Shown here: piece after piece, positions 32,179 through 33,548 of the stretch
Layout: every line of letters begins with the position of its first letter
Numbering within the stretch: the first letter of the stretch is position 1
Assembly: GCA_046732975.1 (NCBI GenBank)
Contig: JBKPOG010000172.1
Location: 1 to 33,548, forward strand
DNA from: JAMXLO01 sp046732975
GTDB lineage: Bacteria > Pseudomonadota > Alphaproteobacteria > Acetobacterales > Acetobacteraceae
Direction: 5' to 3'
DNA: 33,548 nt
Notes under the pieces: generated by a model
Told to the model about the DNA's origin: nothing
What the model saw: the letters and a program-made list of their open reading frames with translations, nothing else
Database searches by the model: none
Made by a program: the position numbers and the translations under genes

Positions 32179-32321
32179 ACCGTCGATAAGGCGATCTGCA
32201 GCAGAAACAAGAATGCAACGAGTGTCAGAGACGCCAAAGTCTCATGGAACATTCAAGATTCTGATGCGCGAGCCTACATGCTGATAGCATGCTATGAACG
32301 ACAGTCTATCTATTCGTCTGG

Positions 32322-32525
32322 TCAATCCGAGGTAGCGACACCCTCCGCCGCCATCATCATCGCCACGCTGTCTGGTCCGGCAACATAGTTGAGGAACAGC
32401 ACCTCGGCTGCCGCCATGGCGCACAGAAGAGCCACGGCGAGCATAATGCCGCTGCGCTTTTTCCTGCTGTGCACCGCATACATACGGTCATTCGGTATGA
32501 CCCATACGAGTGGCATATCGTTCAT
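32322..32525 (-). CDS. Small single-helix membrane protein
   Basis: 67 residues from ATG 32525, with GGGAG 8 nt upstream; an in-frame ATG at 32573 lacks this site. A basic stretch (HSRKKRSG, ~20-27) precedes one hydrophobic helix (~28-48, 'IMLAVALLCAMAAAEVLF'), so the N-terminus should be cytoplasmic. The family is unknown. It lies between the small 94-residue ORF and ligA on the same strand, with 81 bp to ligA. Confidence 0.5.
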   Translation of the reverse strand: MNDMPLVWVIPNDRMYAVHSRKKRSGIMLAVALLCAMAAAEVLFLNYVAGPDSVAMMMAAEGVATSD

Positions 32526-32606
32526 CGTCACGCTCCCGATCGTCTGCTGCGACGCTAGGAGGGCCGTGGTCAATCAGCAGTGAGATGGCTCACATTGACG
32601 GAATAG

Positions 32607-33548
32607 TTATCCGAGGCCGGCGAGCCCGCGCCATTCGGTTTCGCTGATGGTGCGCACGCCGAGCTCGGTCGCCTTCCGCGCCTTCGACCCGGCATCCGCG
32701 CCAACAACCACGAGGTCGGTTTTCTTCGACACGCTGTCGGTCACCTTTGCGCCGAGTTCTTCGGCACGCGCCTTCGCTTCGGGCCGCGTCATGGTTTCCA
32801 GCGTGCCGGTGAACACCAACGTCTTGCCGGCGATCTCGCTGTCCGTCGTCTGCGCGCGCGCCGCATCCTCGATGGTCAGTTCCGCCGCCAGCTCATCAAG
32901 CAGTTCGACGTTGCGCTCCTCGCCGAAGAAGTCGGCCAGTTCCTCGGCGATTGCGGGCCCGATGCCAATGATATTGTCGAGCTCACCGCGCGCCTCAGAC
33001 CCGGGCTGCGCCGCCGCAACCATCTCGGTGCGCCAGTTGGCGAAGCTGCCGTAGTGCCGTGCCAGCAGCCGCGCATTGGTCGCGCCGATGCGGCGGATGC
33101 CGAGTGCATAGATGAAGCGTTCGAGTGGAATGCGCCGTCGCGCTTCGATCGCACGCGACAGATTACGCGCCGACACCTTGCCCCAGCCTTCGCGCTGCGC
33201 GATCTGGGTCTCGCGCGCCGGAAGACGGAACAGATCGGCTGGACTGTGCAGCCAGCCTTCCTCGTAGAACTCGCGAATGGTCTTTTCCCCGAGCCCGTCG
33301 ATGTCGAACGCCGGCCGCGACACGAAGTGAATCAGTCGCTCGACGCGTTGCGCCTCGCAGATCAGCCCGCCGGTGCAGCGTCGCACCGCTTCACCGGGGG
33401 GGCGCACCGCGTGGCTGCCGCAGACCGGACATATTTCCGGGAACACGAACGGCTTTGCGCGCTTGGGCCGCTGTTCGGTTACAACTGAAACGATCTGCGG
33501 GATCACATCGCCGGCGCGCTGCAGCACCACGGTATCGCCGATGCGGAT
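32607..33548 (-). CDS. ligA: NAD-dependent DNA ligase LigA, C-terminal half (5' end outside window)
   Basis: The enzyme seals nicks in replication and repair using NAD+. The frame runs off the window at 33548, so only ~313 residues are visible. They cover the end of the OB fold (GDTVVLQRAGDVIPQI), the four-Cys zinc finger (CPVCGSHAV…CTGGLICEA, ~37-65), the helix-hairpin-helix domain ('FIYALGIRRIGATNARLLA', 'IIGIGPAIAEELADFF') and a C-terminal BRCT domain ('AGKTLVFTGTLETMTRPEAK', 'SVSKKTDLVVVG'). The adenylation domain lies upstream of this window. The order and the length from OB fold to BRCT are typical of full-length LigA. Confidence 0.97.
   Translation of the reverse strand: MRIGDTVVLQRAGDVIPQIVSVVTEQRPKRAKPFVFPEICPVCGSHAVRPPGEAVRRCTGGLICEAQRVERLIHFVSRPAFDIDGLGEKTIREFYEEGWLHSPADLFRLPARETQIAQREGWGKVSARNLSRAIEARRRIPLERFIYALGIRRIGATNARLLARHYGSFANWRTEMVAAAQPGSEARGELDNIIGIGPAIAEELADFFGEERNVELLDELAAELTIEDAARAQTTDSEIAGKTLVFTGTLETMTRPEAKARAEELGAKVTDSVSKKTDLVVVGADAGSKARKATELGVRTISETEWRGLAGLG

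Noticed and set aside
1..33548. CRISPR array, prophage or restriction/defence island
   Set aside because: No regularly spaced repeats, phage structural genes, integrase or known defence domains were seen.

Overview
The window is GC-rich, densely coded chromosomal DNA. An ATP-type PEP carboxykinase, a psd-pssA pair, a NAD-dependent DNA ligase, DUF29, DedA and PaiB-type genes together suggest an alphaproteobacterium. I lean towards Rhodospirillales/Acetobacteraceae, because the 232-residue protein at 30770-31468 resembles proteins I recall from that group. That placement is inference; there is no rRNA or tRNA here to confirm it.

Layout. 1-352 is the 3' end of a zinc-type (quinone-oxidoreductase-like) dehydrogenase. 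430-1853 is a decayed IS5-like insertion sequence with 12-bp terminal inverted repeats and a 6-bp TTGTTA target duplication; its transposase has an internal deletion and frame change. 2080-3850 is a minus-strand run: GFA-family protein, DUF29 protein and PaiB-like flavin-binding protein. 3940-5577 is pckA (TTG start, terminator at its end), divergent from a ferritin-like di-iron protein, which is followed by an AidB-type acyl-CoA dehydrogenase. 8509-9684 holds a b-type cytochrome and an unknown protein, divergent from psd-pssA (phosphatidylethanolamine synthesis, GTG start overlapping the TGA stop). 11326-13557 is a divergent pair: a COG0523 (CobW-type) GTPase and a His-rich LVIVD beta-propeller.

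13578-21850 continues with membrane-anchored MsrA, a possible 49-residue ORF, a DedA protein, an M81 (MlrC-like) metallopeptidase homologue, a YqjD/DUF883-like small membrane protein, an LLM flavin oxidoreductase, an MFS transporter, a second GFA protein, a second LLM oxidoreductase, a small membrane protein and a glycine-zipper lipoprotein. The LLM-MFS-GFA-LLM stretch looks like a small import-and-oxidation module, but it is not one operon.

22252-25842 encodes one 1196-residue polypeptide that contains two complete ABC exporter units (CydD-like then CydC-like), with a C/G-rich palindromic repeat inserted in frame in the first linker. 25892-27754 is a class III nucleotide cyclase fused to a TolB-like domain and TPR-like helices. 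It is divergent from a two-gene cassette: a vanadium-haloperoxidase/PAP2-fold protein with an N-terminal Gly-Thr-Gly repeat tail, and a subtilase without a visible signal peptide. This cassette and its divergent cyclase are the best candidate here for an undescribed system, together with the propeller/metallochaperone pair.

The end of the window has the 232-residue unknown protein with a perfect 9-bp inverted repeat upstream, a gene-free hairpin-rich stretch (31549-31893), two small ORFs, and the C-terminal half of ligA running off the window edge.
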